DNA of 64,000 nt from Balanoglossus misakiensis (GCA_040954595.2 CM082597.2:7440001-7504000); one strand, 5' to 3'. Shown: positions 21,601 through 33,290, counted from the stretch's first letter. Numbers and translations are program-made. Notes: a model not told the origin generated them from the sequence alone.

Positions 21601-24181
21601 AGAAGAAGGAAATGATTTTAAGGACAAAACTCCCATTAAGAAGTCTTGTAATCAGATGAATGAGGTAAAGTCAAACCTGTATATAGTGGAGGGACTTTCC
21701 TTAACTTTATTTGAAGTCAGTCTAGACTGTAAGTCACCTGTCAACATTATTAATATTAGGTTGATAGCTTCTTGATAATAAAAGTCAAGTAAAAATCTAA
21801 AGCTTAAACTACTAGTTTTTACCCAGGTTTTCTGGTTTGGGTGAGAGTGACTGGGAAGGCTGGCCATCTTTAAAAGTTGCAGCACCTTCATGGGTTGAGG
21901 GACTCTTTCCACTCTGAACTGGTGATGGGAGTGTTGGAACTGGAAGAAGAAGGAAACGATTTTAAGGCTAAAATTCCCATTAAGAAAAGTTGTGATCAGA
22001 TGAATGAGGTAAAGTCAAACCTGTGTATAGTGGAGGGACTTTCTTTAACTTTATTTGAAGTCAGTCTGGACTGTAAGTCACCTATCAACATTATTAATAT
22101 TAGGTTGATAGCTTCTTGATAATAAAAGTCAAGTAAAAATCTAAAGCTTAAACTACTACATGTAGTTTTTACCCTGGTTTTCCGGTTTGGGTGAGAGTGA
22201 CTGGGAAGGCTGGCCATCTTCAAAAGTTGCAGCACCTTCATGGGTTGAAGGACTCTTTCCACTCTGAACTGGTGATGGGAGTGTTGGAACTGGAATAAGA
22301 AGGGAACGATTTTAAGGCTAAAATTCCCATTAAGAAAAGTTGTGATCAGATGAATGAGGTAAAGTCAAACCTGTGTATAGTGGAGGGACTTTCCTTAACT
22401 TTATTTGAAGTCAGTCTGGACTGTAAGTCACCTATCAACATTATTAACATTAGGTTGATAGCTTCTTTGATAATAAAAGTCAAGTGAAAAATGCTTAAAC
22501 TACTTACCAAAGTTTTCTGGTTTGGGTGAGAGTAACTGGGAAGGCTGGCCATCTTTAAAAGTTGCAAAACCTTCATGGGTTGAAGGAGTCTTTCCACTCT
22601 GCAATTGTGATTGAGGTGTTGGAACTGGTAGAAAAAAAGCACAAAAATCTAATGACTAAAATTCTTCCAACCTTACACCTATATTAATTACAAGTTGTTA
22701 AAATGCTTCACTGTCACAAAATAATCATTAACTGTAATAATTATATATTTCTTCCAAAAAAGTGCAACAGAATAGTCACTTCATCATTTTTCAACTTCGC
22801 TTTCATTTTGCTGCAAACAGGATGATGTGTTGCTTGTTAAAATCATCTGAAGTGTAATTTTCAATTCAAAAATATACATTCATCAGGTTACATACTGCCC
22901 TTTCAGTCTAACTTGTATCTGAGACTGCACCTTTTGCTTTGGGATTGTGTTTGGAAAAGGAAATATACTTACTTTGTGCAGGCTGTGTACTCTGAACTTC
23001 TTTGAAACAAGCTCTGAACTTTTCATGACTGTCAGAAATCTCTGCGTGACTGAGATACATATTCTTCAAACGTGTCGCCATGGGTATTGCATGTGTTGCT
23101 CTCAACATCTTATTGATCTGTTCTGATAAATCCCCATCAACAGAAGGGTCATACAGGAAATATTTTGCTTCATGGTCAAAGCATGTGTTCATAAATGCTG
23201 CTAAGGCAGTTCTTTCTGGAGCTAACACAGGTAGTCCTGCAGCAATGGATCGTAATCCCTCCATCCTGAATGGCTCATCAGGTGGTATAATACAGACATT
23301 ACTCTGACGTAAATCTCTGTAAATATCATCTTGAGAGCCGTATGAGGGATAAATGTTTGGTTCTATGTGCCGACAATTTAAGTTGTTTGTAAGAAAGGTC
23401 TTTGTGTTAGCAACATCAGCTTCTGGGGGAGTACGTACACACCACAATGGAACCGTCACGTGCATAGAGTTGAATGTACCAGCTGTTTTTCCAACTTCGG
23501 CAGCAAGTGTTTTATAGCGTGGGGATTCCACAGCTGTATCAGTTATCACAGTCAGGATTTGTTTTAAGTCACTTGTTTTTTCTATTTGATCCACATTGAC
23601 ATCAAAGAATTCTTTCTCTGGTCTTGGCAGATACAATTCATGTCTTACAGGAACTTCGGTTGTTTGGTACAGTTTCTTGTAATGTTCAAAGACATCTGGT
23701 CCAACAGAGAAAACTGCAGATGCCTCCTCAGCAAATCTGTTGTGTTTGCCTTGTACTTCAACTGATGGGATGGTGTGATTGATGAGTATAATCTTAGCAT
23801 CTTTGAAATATCGTTTCCTCAAAACATTTGCAACCAAGAGCTTTGCTGAAGGCTTGACATGTTCCACAATGTATTTCACATTTTGTAACTCTGTGAGATT
23901 TGTGAAGAATGTCTCTGGAGAAAGAACCCAATCTGGCTTCGGTGTGTCATTCTTGTATCTCTCAATCACATCCTCTTGTATTCTTGGAAGTATCAACTCA
24001 ACTGCACAATCAGCAGCATCTTTCCTTTCTGCATCACTTGCCTCCAAAACAACACAACATGTTTTACGTTTTCTGTCTTCAGCTACACAGCTTGCAAGTT
24101 GACAGTTGAGGGCAGATACAGTGTCCTTCACACGATTCCACTTTTCAGCCAAGAATATGGTAGTCATTTTGAAGTCTTTAT
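14776..24181 (-). CDS. Gene A: GT-like / PST / coiled-coil-TRADD-N-like / NLR-type LRR gene
   Basis: Exons on the minus strand: 22973-24181, 22508-22624, 22173-22289, 21823-21939, 21479-21595, 21121-21237, 20828-20950, 20363-20455, 19197-19952, 14776-18674 (stop TAG). Every border has AG/GT consensus and every junction is phase 1; summed length is about 2,220 codons with no stop. Domain order: GT-B-like, seven Pro/Ser/Thr repeat exons, coiled coil with TRADD-N-like domain, NLR HD1/winged-helix-like segment, LRRs, basic Ser/Lys/His tail. No Walker A (GxxxxGKS/T) occurs in any exon. The DED exons of gene B have no counterpart upstream: R2 repeat DNA starts about 90 bp beyond 24181. Either translation starts at ATG 24167-24165 or unseen exons lie further off. 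Inferred role: innate immune recognition by the LRRs. Confidence 0.75.
15095..16475 (-). repeat. 84-bp tandem LRR array, 16 units (gene A)
   Basis: Each unit encodes 28 residues of RI-type LRR. Units are almost identical at the DNA level (CTAAGATCCAGGTG, CTCCAATATTATTATGACTA on the plus strand recur). Differences cluster at LxxLxL positions (R/W/I in the second, H/Y third, D/Y fifth), at V/F after IGD, and at E/G/R and G/R/M/W in the loop. Confidence 0.95.
18675..19196 (-). other. Intron between coiled-coil and LRR exons of gene A
   Basis: 522 bp bounded by donor GTGAGT (19196-19191) and acceptor TTTCTATCAG. It is too short for a NACHT core and shows no P-loop-like reading frame on either strand. 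It contains an inverted repeat around AAAGCCAAAATTCATGGGCT (19083) and AATTTTTGGCTTTCC (19117). Confidence 0.7.
19197..19952 (-). CDS. Gene A coiled-coil plus TRADD-N-like exon
   Basis: A 756-nt exon (252 codons), phase 1-1, acceptor AACCCATAG, donor GTGAGT. Residues ~12-135 are an uninterrupted highly charged helix built of 7-residue units (ETEQKRM, ETEHKKM, ETEKTKM), a long coiled coil likely to oligomerise. Residues ~150-250 form a globular part: LGSLWFLLSFLSEEDSDYFW, QKYDAGEVDEMLSDILITSE, then KAGCVVRIRMKIDEKEFE. This matches the pattern of TRADD-N-like domains that accompany death-fold and NLR proteins in invertebrates; the assignment is by eye and moderate. In gene A it sits directly before the NACHT-HD1-like segment, where an NTPase domain would be expected. 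A paralogue is partly visible at 63799-64000. Confidence 0.7.
20363..22624 (-). CDS. Gene A Pro/Ser/Thr repeat exon array (seven exons)
   Basis: Five 117-nt exons (22508-22624, 22173-22289, 21823-21939, 21479-21595, 21121-21237), one of 123 nt (20828-20950) and one of 93 nt (20363-20455), all phase 1-1 with AG acceptors (mostly CTTCTTCCAG-like) and GTAAG/GTAAAA/GTAATT donors. The repeated peptide is VPTLPSPVQSGKSPSTHEGA followed by ATFEDGQPSQSLSPKPEN. The 123-nt exon is a diverged version (KLPAHNVRSPLTDEG, SQSLSPQPQN); the 93-nt one is basic (SKMIQRKRPLMP). Exon plus intron repeat as a ~335-358-bp unit, so the array grew by tandem duplication and in-frame length changes are easy. Inferred role: flexible spacer between the GT-like and coiled-coil modules. 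Confidence 0.75.
22973..24181 (-). CDS. Gene A GT-B glycosyltransferase-like exon (likely pseudoenzyme)
   Basis: 1209 nt, same length and frame as gene B's exon 4 and ~95% similar by eye. Acceptor CTGTTTTCAG, donor GTAAGTAT (22972-22965). It contains VFSVGPDVFEHY and EPFRMEGLRSIAAGLPVLAPE; the second acid of the GT4 E-x7-E motif is Arg (codon near 23252-23250). An ATG at 24167-24165 (absent in gene B) could start the protein if no upstream exon is used. The DNA upstream of 24181 differs from gene B's intron, so the DED and linker exons appear lost or displaced. Confidence 0.72.
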
Positions 24182-24269
24182 CTGAAAACAGATCAGAATA
24201 CAATTGCCATACATAAGACATATATTCAACTGACTCATATTATGTGTAATTTGTTTCTATGACAAAAAT

Positions 24270-25350
24270 AGCGTCAAGGACACTGTGGTCCAATTTGAGG
24301 ATTATGGGTAAATAGTGATATACCAGAATAAAAATTACAGGTGACATTGCAAGCAGATATGATCTAATCACATAGAGATATGGAATGTAAAAAAAATAAC
24401 AAGGAACATGCCCAATAAACTGCTAGAAAAAAATATTTTTGACCAAAAAATTGTCTGTACAAACACATATGACAAGCAACTTTATTCAGTCAGCCCTGGA
24501 ACAGACAGACAGACGATGAAGATGCTCACTGACCTGCCACTGGTAATTAAGATAATTGTTTGTGGTATAAGACAAAATATCAACATTTTGAATTACCCAT
24601 GATTTGTTTCCATTATTATTTATAATTTTAAATAATCCCCTCATATTAATTTACAGCTCAAATTTTAAAGAAATCAGCTATATAATTTCCGAAAAAGATA
24701 ATTTTTTTATCAAAATTAGAAAATATGCCCCCAAAATACAAAATATTGCCCCAACAAATCATTGATACGTTATTCATTATGTGTATTGTATTAAAATCAT
24801 CAAGAGGACACACCCAGGAACCTTCAAATCAAATTTCAAAGCAATGGGGTAGAGGGTTCTGAAAAGCAGTTTTGACCAAAAATGGCAAAAATTACCCCAA
24901 AAATATACTATTGAATTTACCATGATTAGAAAAAATTGCAAGAAAGCACCTCTGCACACCCTCAAATGTTTTTTTTTTTCAATTTGGAAAGTTATTTTAG
25001 AAAAGAAGATTTGTTTTATTAAAAATGAGGAAAATGACAAAAAAATCACCAAATTAGCCATTTTCTGATATCACCAAAAGGTGAAAAAAATCTATGTAAG
25101 GTCTCAATAAAGTAAATACAAACCAATTTGCAAAGCAATCTGACCAGTAGTTCTTGAGTTGTGTTTTGACCAAATTCACATTTTTCCAGCTAATTTGCAT
25201 ATTTTTTTGCAATGATAACTTCATTTGCACAAATTCCCATCTACAGCACGGCCACATATCAAGGTGAAACACGCAGCGGTTTTCAAGTTTTTGATGTGGT
25301 CGGACATATAGACATACATCCATATATTATACAGATGCAACCGATCCCGT
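24270..25350 (-). mobile_element. R2-family repeat with paralogous flank
   Basis: It begins GCGTCAAGGACACTGTGG and contains stretches shared with 5100-5700 (for example AAGACAAAATATCAACATTT) and with 52398-52970 in reverse (TTTGCAAAGCAATCTGACCA; CATTTTTCCAGCTAATTTGC). It ends near CGATCCCGTAAGGTCCCATT. Non-coding; it directly abuts gene A's GT exon region. Confidence 0.5.
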
Positions 25351-25691
25351 AAGGTCCCATTGTATATATATACATATAATTACAAACCAAATGGGACCTA
25401 AAAACGTGAAAATAAAATTTCGCGTGAAATGATTTTCGGAGATAACGATGCAGTCAGTGAAATACGAGAACGGGGAAATTTATCCTCGCGTAACAGTTGC
25501 CTCTTTTGATATCACAAAAATTTCTTGTCGCAAAAATAACCTGCTGTACAATACCTTCCCGGACAAGCGGTGTTGCGAATGGCTATCTGAAGTTGACTTC
25601 TTGTCCATAACTCAATAATTAATCAACAATAACACATTTCCCTTTCCATAGTAAAAAAAAAGTGACTCATGTAAAATATACTGGGGTAGTA

Positions 25692-25883
25692 AGGGACCGT
25701 TCAGTTTTTATGGGGGGGGGGATGTCTCCCACACCAACCCCTTCATTCTTCGCCACATTTGATTTGTGGCTGGTTTGTCTAGTGTACCAGGGCAGAGTAC
25801 TTGCCACCACCACCCCCCTCCCAATGCTAACTTTGAGTGGAGTGGCAACAGTAAAATTGGTCCTCCCAAACATTGTATTAATT
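25692..25883 (+). mobile_element. M2 element, left part, split by the island
   Basis: It begins AGGGACCGTTCAGTTTTTAT, the M2 inverted repeat, and runs to TTAATT at 25878-25883, where the 24.76-kb island starts. The remainder of the same M2 copy resumes at 50641 and fades near 50980. Confidence 0.7.
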
Positions 25884-25918
25884 GGGGGCACAAGCGCCCT
25901 CAGGCGGCTTGTGCCCCC
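25884..25918. repeat. Terminal hairpin of the island
   Basis: GGGGGCACAAGC pairs with GCTTGTGCCCCC (12-bp stem) around GCCCTCAGGCG. The same 12-mer occurs at the far edge (50611-50622). Confidence 0.85.
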
Positions 25919-25939
25919 ATTGTTATTGTTGGAATTTTT

Positions 25940-26118
25940 AGGGCCCAAGCCAAGCAGGCTTGGGCCCTATTGGTATTGTTGGCTTTTTTAGGGCCCAAGC
26001 CAAGCAGGCTTGGGCCCTATTGGTATTGTTGGCTTTTTTTAGGGCCCAAGCCAAGCAGGCTTGGGCCCTATTGGTATTGTTGGCTTTTTAGGGCCCAAGC
26101 CAAGCAGGCTTGGGCCCT
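25940..26118. repeat. Four tandem hairpins, ~50-bp spacing
   Basis: Four copies of AGGGCCCAAGCC-AAGCA-GGCTTGGGCCCT (12-bp perfect stem, 5-nt loop) at 25940, 25990, 26041 and 26090, separated by ATTGGTATTGTTGGCTTTTT-like spacers. Repeated R1 head ends. Confidence 0.95.
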
Positions 26119-26147
26119 ATTGGTATTACTGGCTTTTTTCTTCTTCT

Positions 26148-29100
26148 TCTTCAGTCGTTTTTTCGGCCAGCTAGATCTGGAAAACGGCTGAACCTACAAA
26201 TTTCAAAGTTGGCACAGTGGTGCAGGCCTATGAGAGCATGATCTGTACCCTTGTGAATGTTTAATAAGTCACGTGACCTGATGACCATATATGGGCAAAT
26301 TTTTCAAATTGGCCTAATTTGCATATGAATTGAGATATCAAAATTCTGTTAAGATACTTTGTGGACCATGTGGTCAGTGTCCTACATGCCAAATTTCAAG
26401 GCCGTGGGCCAAGTCCATTATGAGAAGAAGATTTTTAAGTATTATTTTTCATATTTTTCGCCCAAGCCATGGGCCTATACTTCACATAGTTAAGCTATGA
26501 CCACATATTATTTTGGATAAATATACATACATATCTCAAAATCTGTTCAGCCGATCAACTCCAACTTTGGTGTGCAGCTAGCCTAGCATTTGTCAATCAT
26601 TTTAAGCGAAAAAAAATAATATGAAAAATCAACCGATTTTTTTATATTAATTTTTATATTAAATTTATACCTTTAGTTATACCTCCATAGTTAAGCTATG
26701 TCCACGTTTTATTGTGGAATTCTGGTCTGTGCAATGGTTCTGTAAAGTGGCTGTCTTTTGGCCAGTGAGCAGAATGGGACCGAAATAAAAGGCAATATTT
26801 TGGGCTCACCTGTAACACCTGCTTAACTCATTAATTATGTACATACCTAATTCCGGGGTAACTAATAGGGCTAGAGGTTTCGTTCTTGTGGGACATGGAC
26901 CAGTATTGGGTCATTAATTTTTTCCCAAATTTTGGGTGACCTCAGGTGACCTTTGACCTACTTTCCTATATCTCGGCACCCAGAGCAGGTACAGACTTGG
27001 CGTTTGGAGGGTTGGGACTAAAATTGAAAAGCCAAGATGGGGGTCACCTGTGACACCTGCATATCTCATTAATTATGTGCATACCTAATTCCAGGCTAAC
27101 CAATAGGGTTAGAGGTTTGATTTTTGTTTAACATGGACCAGTATGGAGTCAAAATTTCTTGCCCAAATTTTGGGTGACCTCAGGTGACCTTTGACCTACT
27201 TTACCATATCTTGGCATCCACAGCAGATACAGCCTTGGCATTTGGAAGGATGGAACTCCTGATGGAGCCTTACACTTTACCTCATTAATTATGCGCATAC
27301 CTAATTGTAGGCGAACCAATTGGGCTAGAGATTTTGTTCTTGTGGGACATGGAGCAGTATGGGGTCAAAATTTCTTGCCCAAATATTAGGTGACCACTTA
27401 TGACCTTTGACCTTCGGCTTAAGCTTGGGCCCGTCATCGCTGCTTGCAGCTATATTTTCTTCTACTTCTTCTTGTGTAGTTTTTTCGGCCAGGTAGATCT
27501 GGAGAACGGCTGAACCTACCAATTTCAAACTTAGCACAATGGTGCAGGCCAATGAGAGCTGGTGCAGTACCCTTGTGAATGTTTAATAAGTCATGTGACC
27601 TGATGACCATATATGGGCAAAATTTTCAAATCGGCCTAATTTGCATATGAATTGAGATATCAAAATTCTGTTCAGATGCTTTGTGGACCACATGGCCAGG
27701 GTTCTACATGCCAAATGTCAAGGCCATAGGCCATGTCAATTTTGAGAAGAAGATTTTTAAGTATTATTTTTCATATTTTTCGCCCAAGCCATCGGCCTAT
27801 ACTTTACATAGTAAAGCTATGACCACATATTATTTTGGATAAATATGCATACATATCTCAAAATCTGTTAGGCCGATCATCTCCAACTTTGGTGTGCAGC
27901 TAGCCTAGCATTTGTCAATAATTTTAAGCGAAAAAAAATACTATGAAAAATCGACCGATTTTTTTATATTAATTTTTTTATTAAATTTATACCTTTACTT
28001 ATACCTCTATGGTTAAGCTATGTCCATGTCTTATTGTGGAATTCTGGTCTGTGCAATAGTCCTGTACAGTGACTGTCTATTGGTGTGTGAGCACAATGGC
28101 ACCAAAATAAAAGGCACAATTTTAGGCTCACCTGTAACACCTGCTTAACTCATTTATTATGTGCATACCTAATTCTGGGCTAACTAAGAGGGCTAGAGGT
28201 TTCATTCTTGTGGGACATGGACCAGTATAGGGTCAAAATTTCTTGCCCAAATGTTGGGTGACCTCAGGTGACCTTTGACCTACTTTCCTATATCTCGGCA
28301 TCCAGAGCAGGTACAGACTTGGCGTTTGGAGGGTTGGGACTAAAATTGAAAAACCAAATTGGGGGTCACCTGTGACACCTGCATATCTCATTAATTATGT
28401 GCATACCTAATTCCAGGGTAACCAATAGGGCTATAGGTTTGGTTTTTGTTGAACATGGACCAGTATAGGGTAAAGATTTCTTGCCCAAATTTTGCATGAC
28501 CTCAGGTGACCTTTGACCTACTTTACCAGATCTCGGCATCCAGAGCAGGTACAGACTTGGCGTTTGGAGGGTTGGGATTAAAATTGAAAAGCCAAAATTG
28601 AGGGTCACCTGTGGCACCTGCCTACCTCATTAATTATGTGCATACCTAATTCCAGGCTAACCAATAAGACTATAGGTTTGGTTTTTGTTGAACATGGACC
28701 AGTATAGGGTCAAAATTTCTCACCCAAATTTTGCATGACCTCAGGTGACCTTTGACCTACTTTACCGTATCTTGGCATCCAGAGCAGATATGCTTATTGC
28801 TATGTTGCTATGTGCTATGTTGGCTTGGGCCCGCCATTGCTGCTTGCAGCTATATTCTTCTACTTCTTCTTGTGTAGTTTTTTCGGCCAGGTAGATCTGG
28901 AGAACGGCTGAACCTACCAACTTCAAACTTAGCACAATGGTGCAGGCCAATGAGAGCTGGTGCAGTACCCTTGTGAATGTTTAATAAGTCATGTGACCTG
29001 ATGACCATATATGGGCAAAATTTTCAAATCGGCCTAATTTGCATATGAATTGAGATATCAAAATTCTGTTCAGATGCTTTGTGGACCACATGGCCAGGGT

Positions 29101-31655
29101 TCTACATGCCAAATGTCAAGGCCATAGGCCATGTCAATTTTGAGAAGAAGATTTTTAAGTATTATTTTTCATATTTTTCGCCCAAGCTATGTGCCTATAC
29201 TTTACATAGTTAAGCTATGACAACATATTATTTTGGATAAATATGCATACATATCTCAAAATCTGTTAGGCCTATCATCTCCAACTTTGGTGTGCAGCTA
29301 GCCTAGCATTTGTCAATAATTTTAAGCGGAAAAAAATAATATGAAAAATCGACCGATTTTTTTATATTAATTTTTTTATTAAATTTATACCTTTACTTAT
29401 ACCTCTATGGTTAAGCTATGTCCATGTCTTATTGTGGAATTCTGGTCTGTGCAATAGTCTTGTACCGTGACTATCTATTGGTCAGTGAGAACAATGGCAC
29501 CAAAATAAAAGGCAAAATTTTAGGCTCACCTGTAACACCTGCTTAACTCATTAATTATGTGCATACCTAATTCTGGGCTAACTAAGAGGGCTAGAGGTTT
29601 CGTTCTTGTGGGACATGGACCAGTATAGGGTCAAAATTTCTTGCCCAAATTTTGGGTGACCTCAGGTGACCTTTGACCTACTTTCCTATATCTCGGCATC
29701 CAGACCAGGTACAGACTTGGCGTTTGGAGGGTTGGGACTAAAATTGAAAAGCCAAAATGGGGGTCACCTGTGACACCTGTATATCTCATTTATTATGTGC
29801 ATACCTAATTCCAGGCTAACCAATAGGGCTATAGGTTTGGTTTTTGTTGAACATGGACCAGTATAGGTTCAAAATTTCTTGCCCAAATTTTGCTTGACCT
29901 CGGCTGACCTTTGACCTACTTTACCAGATCTTGGAATCCAGAGCAGGTACAGACTTGGCGTTTGGAGGGTTGGGACTAAAATTGAAAAGCCAAAATTGGG
30001 GATCACCTGTGACACCTGCCTACCTCATTAATTATGTGCATACCTAATTCCAGGCTAACCAATAGGGCTATAGGTTTGGTTTTTGTTGAACATGGACCAG
30101 TATAGGGTCAAAATTTCTTGCCCAAATTTTGCATGACCTCAGGTGACCTTTGACCTACTTTACCATATCTTGGCATCCAGAGCAGATATGCTTATTGCTA
30201 TGTTGCTATGTGCTATGTTGGCTTGGGCCCGCCATTGCTGCTTGCAGCTATATTTCTTCTACTTCTTCTTGTGTAGTTTTTTCGGCCAGGTAGATCTGGA
30301 GAACGGCTGAACCTACCAATTTCAAACTTAGCACAATGGTGCAGGCCAATGAGAGCTGGTGCAGTACCCTTGTGAATGTTTAATAAGTCATGTGACCTGA
30401 TGACTATATATGGGCAAAATTTTCAAATCGGCCTAATTTGCATATGAATTGAGATATCAAAATTCTGTTCAGATGCTTTGTGGACCACATGGCCAGGGTT
30501 CTACATGCCAAATGTCAAGGCCATAGGCCATGTCAATTTTGAGAAGAAGATTTTTAAGTATTATTTTTCATATTTTTCGCCCAAGCCATGTGCCTATACT
30601 TTACATAGTTAAGCTATGACAACATATTATTTTGGATAAATATGCATACATATCTCAAAATCTGTTAGGCCGATCATCTCCAACTTTGGTGTGCAGCTAG
30701 CCTAGCATTTGTCAATAATTTTAAGCGGAAAAAAATAATATGAAAAATCGACCGATTTTTTTATATTAATTTTTTTATTAAATTTATACCTTTACTTATA
30801 CTTCTATGGTTAAGCTATGTCCATGTCTTATTGTGGAATTCTGGTCTGTGCAATAGTCTTGTACAGTGACTATCTATTGGTCAGTGAGCACAATGGCACC
30901 AAAATAAAAGGCAAAATTTTAGGCTCACCTGTAACACCTGCTTAACTCATTAATTATGTGCATACCTAATTCTGGGCTAACTAAGAGGGCTAGAGGTTTC
31001 GTTCTTGTGGGACATGGACCCGTATAGGGTCAAAATTTCTTGCCCAAATTTTGGGTGACCTCAGGTGACCTTTGACCTACTTTCCTATATCTCGGCATCC
31101 AGACCAGGTACAGACTTAGCGTTTGGAGGGTTGGGACTAAAATTGAAAAGCCAAAATGGGGGTCACCTGTGACACCTGTATATCTCATTTATTATGTGCA
31201 TACCTAATTCCAGGCTAACCAATAGGGCTATAGGTTTGGTTTTTGTTGAACATGGACCAGTATAGGTTCAAAATTTCTTGCCCAAATTTTGCTTGACCTC
31301 GGCTGACCTTTGACCTACTTTACCAGATCTTGGCATCCAGAGCAGGTACAGACTTGGCGTTTGGAGGGTTGGGACTAAAATTGAAAAGCCAAAATTGGGG
31401 ATCACCTGTGACACCTGCCTACCTCATTAATTATGTGCATACCTAATTCCAGGCTAACCAATAGGGCTATAGGTTTGGTTTTTGTTGAACATGGACCAGT
31501 ATAGGGTCAAAATTTCTTGCCCAAATTTTGCATGACCTCAGGTGACCTTTGACCTACTTTACCATATCTTGGCATCCAGAGCAGATATGCTTATTGCTAT
31601 GTTGCTATGTGCTATGTGATATGTTGGCTTGGGCCCGCTATTGCTGCTTGCAGCT
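26148..31655. repeat. ~1.4-kb R1 tandem array (~3.9 units) with nested ~240-bp modules
   Basis: GTGTAGTTTTTTCGGCCAGG recurs at 27474, 28872 and 30271 (period 1398-1399 bp), with a variant unit starting near 26150. Within each unit a ~240-bp module (CTCATTAATTATGTGCATAC, then TGACCTCAGGTGACCTTTGA) repeats about three times. Each unit ends GGCTTGGGCCCGCC(A)TTGCTGCTTGCAGCT. No protein-coding potential; the short frames here are chance. Confidence 0.92.
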
Positions 31656-31674
31656 ATATTTCTTTATTATTATT

Positions 31675-33290
31675 AGGGGCACAAGCCTATCGGGCTTGTG
31701 CCCCTATTGGTATTGTTGGAATTTTTCTTTATTATTATTATTATTATTATTATTCTTCTTCTTCTTCTTCTTCCGAGAAATTCGGCCAGGTAGATCTGGA
31801 AAACCGCTGCACCTAGGGGGCTGAAACTTGGTAGGGTGATAGGGGCCAATGAGTAGACGTGCAGTGGCTCGTGAATATTTAATTAGTCACGTGACCTGGC
31901 GGCCATATTGGATTTCCTGAAAATCGTTAAACGAGTCCTTCTCAAAAACTGCTGGGCCGATCGAGTTCAAATTTGGTGTGCAGGTAGCCTACCTTCTGTC
32001 CATCATTTTACCACATTGAAATCATGATGTCACACATACAGTTTTTTTGCTACAATTGTTTTTCTGAAAAACTACTTAAAACTTTAAAAATCTTCTTCTC
32101 CAGAACCAGCCATTGCCGAGTTACGGGATTCGGGGTATGTGGTCACCTAACCTATGTCTATCAAGTTTGCGAAGCGCACTGTGATTGGTCGATCATTATG
32201 GCGGCCATGTTGGATTATCGGAAAACCATTGAAAAACGAAAATTCCGTTTTGTAGCCAAAATGTTGACAGCACGGAAATTCTATTTTTGGATATGAGTCA
32301 TCATATGACCGGAAGTTGTCACAATTTTTGGGGGCAATTTTCACATGACCTTTGACCCAGTTTTAAAACAACTAATTATATATGCATATTCCCCATACCT
32401 CCTCTTGTCAAAGCACCACAGTCATGAATTTTGTGGACATATGTACCAATGCTGCCAGGACATGACAGAAATATTTTGGTAATTTTGGCAATGACCCTTG
32501 ACCTATTTCTGAAACATCATTTTTCTGCATATCTAATTCCAGGCTAACCAATAGGGCTAGAGGTCTGGTTTTAGTTGGACATGGCCCACTCTTGGGTCAA
32601 AATTTTATGCCCAAATTTTGGGTGACCTTGGATGACCTTTGATCTACTTTCCCATATCTCAGCATCCACAGCAGTTAGAGTCCTGGCTTTTGAGGGGCCG
32701 ATGGAGCACATATGGAGTCTTACACAAGACCTCATTAATTATGCACATACCTAATTCTAGGCGAACCAATAGAGCTAGGGGTCTGGTTTTTGTTGGGCCT
32801 ATTTCCGATACATCATTTTTCTGCATATCTAACTCCAAGCTAACCAATCGGGTTGGAGGTTTAGTTTTTGTTGGACATAGACCATTCTGGGGTAAAAATT
32901 TTAAGCCCAAATTTTGGCTGACCTCATGTGATGTTTGACCTACTTTCCCATATCTCGGTATCCACAGCAGATACAGCCTTGGTATTCGCTGGTTACCTCA
33001 GGAGACTTTTGACCTTCTTTCCCATATCACAGCATCCAGAGCACATACAGCCTTGGCATTTGGGAGGGATTGAACACCTAATGGAGTCTTACACCTGACC
33101 TCATTAATTAGCACATATCTAATTAAAGGCTAAATAGTAAGTAGAGGTACGTTTTTTGCTGGACATGGACCAGTAAAATTTCGGGTGACCTTTGCTGACC
33201 TTTGACTTACTTTCACATATCTTGGCATCCACAGCAGATACAGCCTCGGCAATTGGAGGCATTGAACACCTAATGAAGTCTTACACTTTG
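31675..33290 (+). mobile_element. R1-family copy with perfect 13-bp head hairpin
   Basis: Head hairpin at 31675-31705 (AGGGGCACAAGCC, loop TATCG, GGCTTGTGCCCCT), then (ATT)n(CTT)n, GGCCAGGTAGATCTGGAAAA, GGCGGCCATATTGGATTTCC, and the GTGACCTTTGACC modules. It closely matches 49455-50640 and seems to be interrupted near 33290, where the Helentron-bearing segment begins. Confidence 0.7.

Noticed and set aside
25766-26191. 141-codon frame of repeated KPSRLGPYWYCWLF
   Set aside because: Translation of the tandem hairpins; no start context and no homologous protein pattern.
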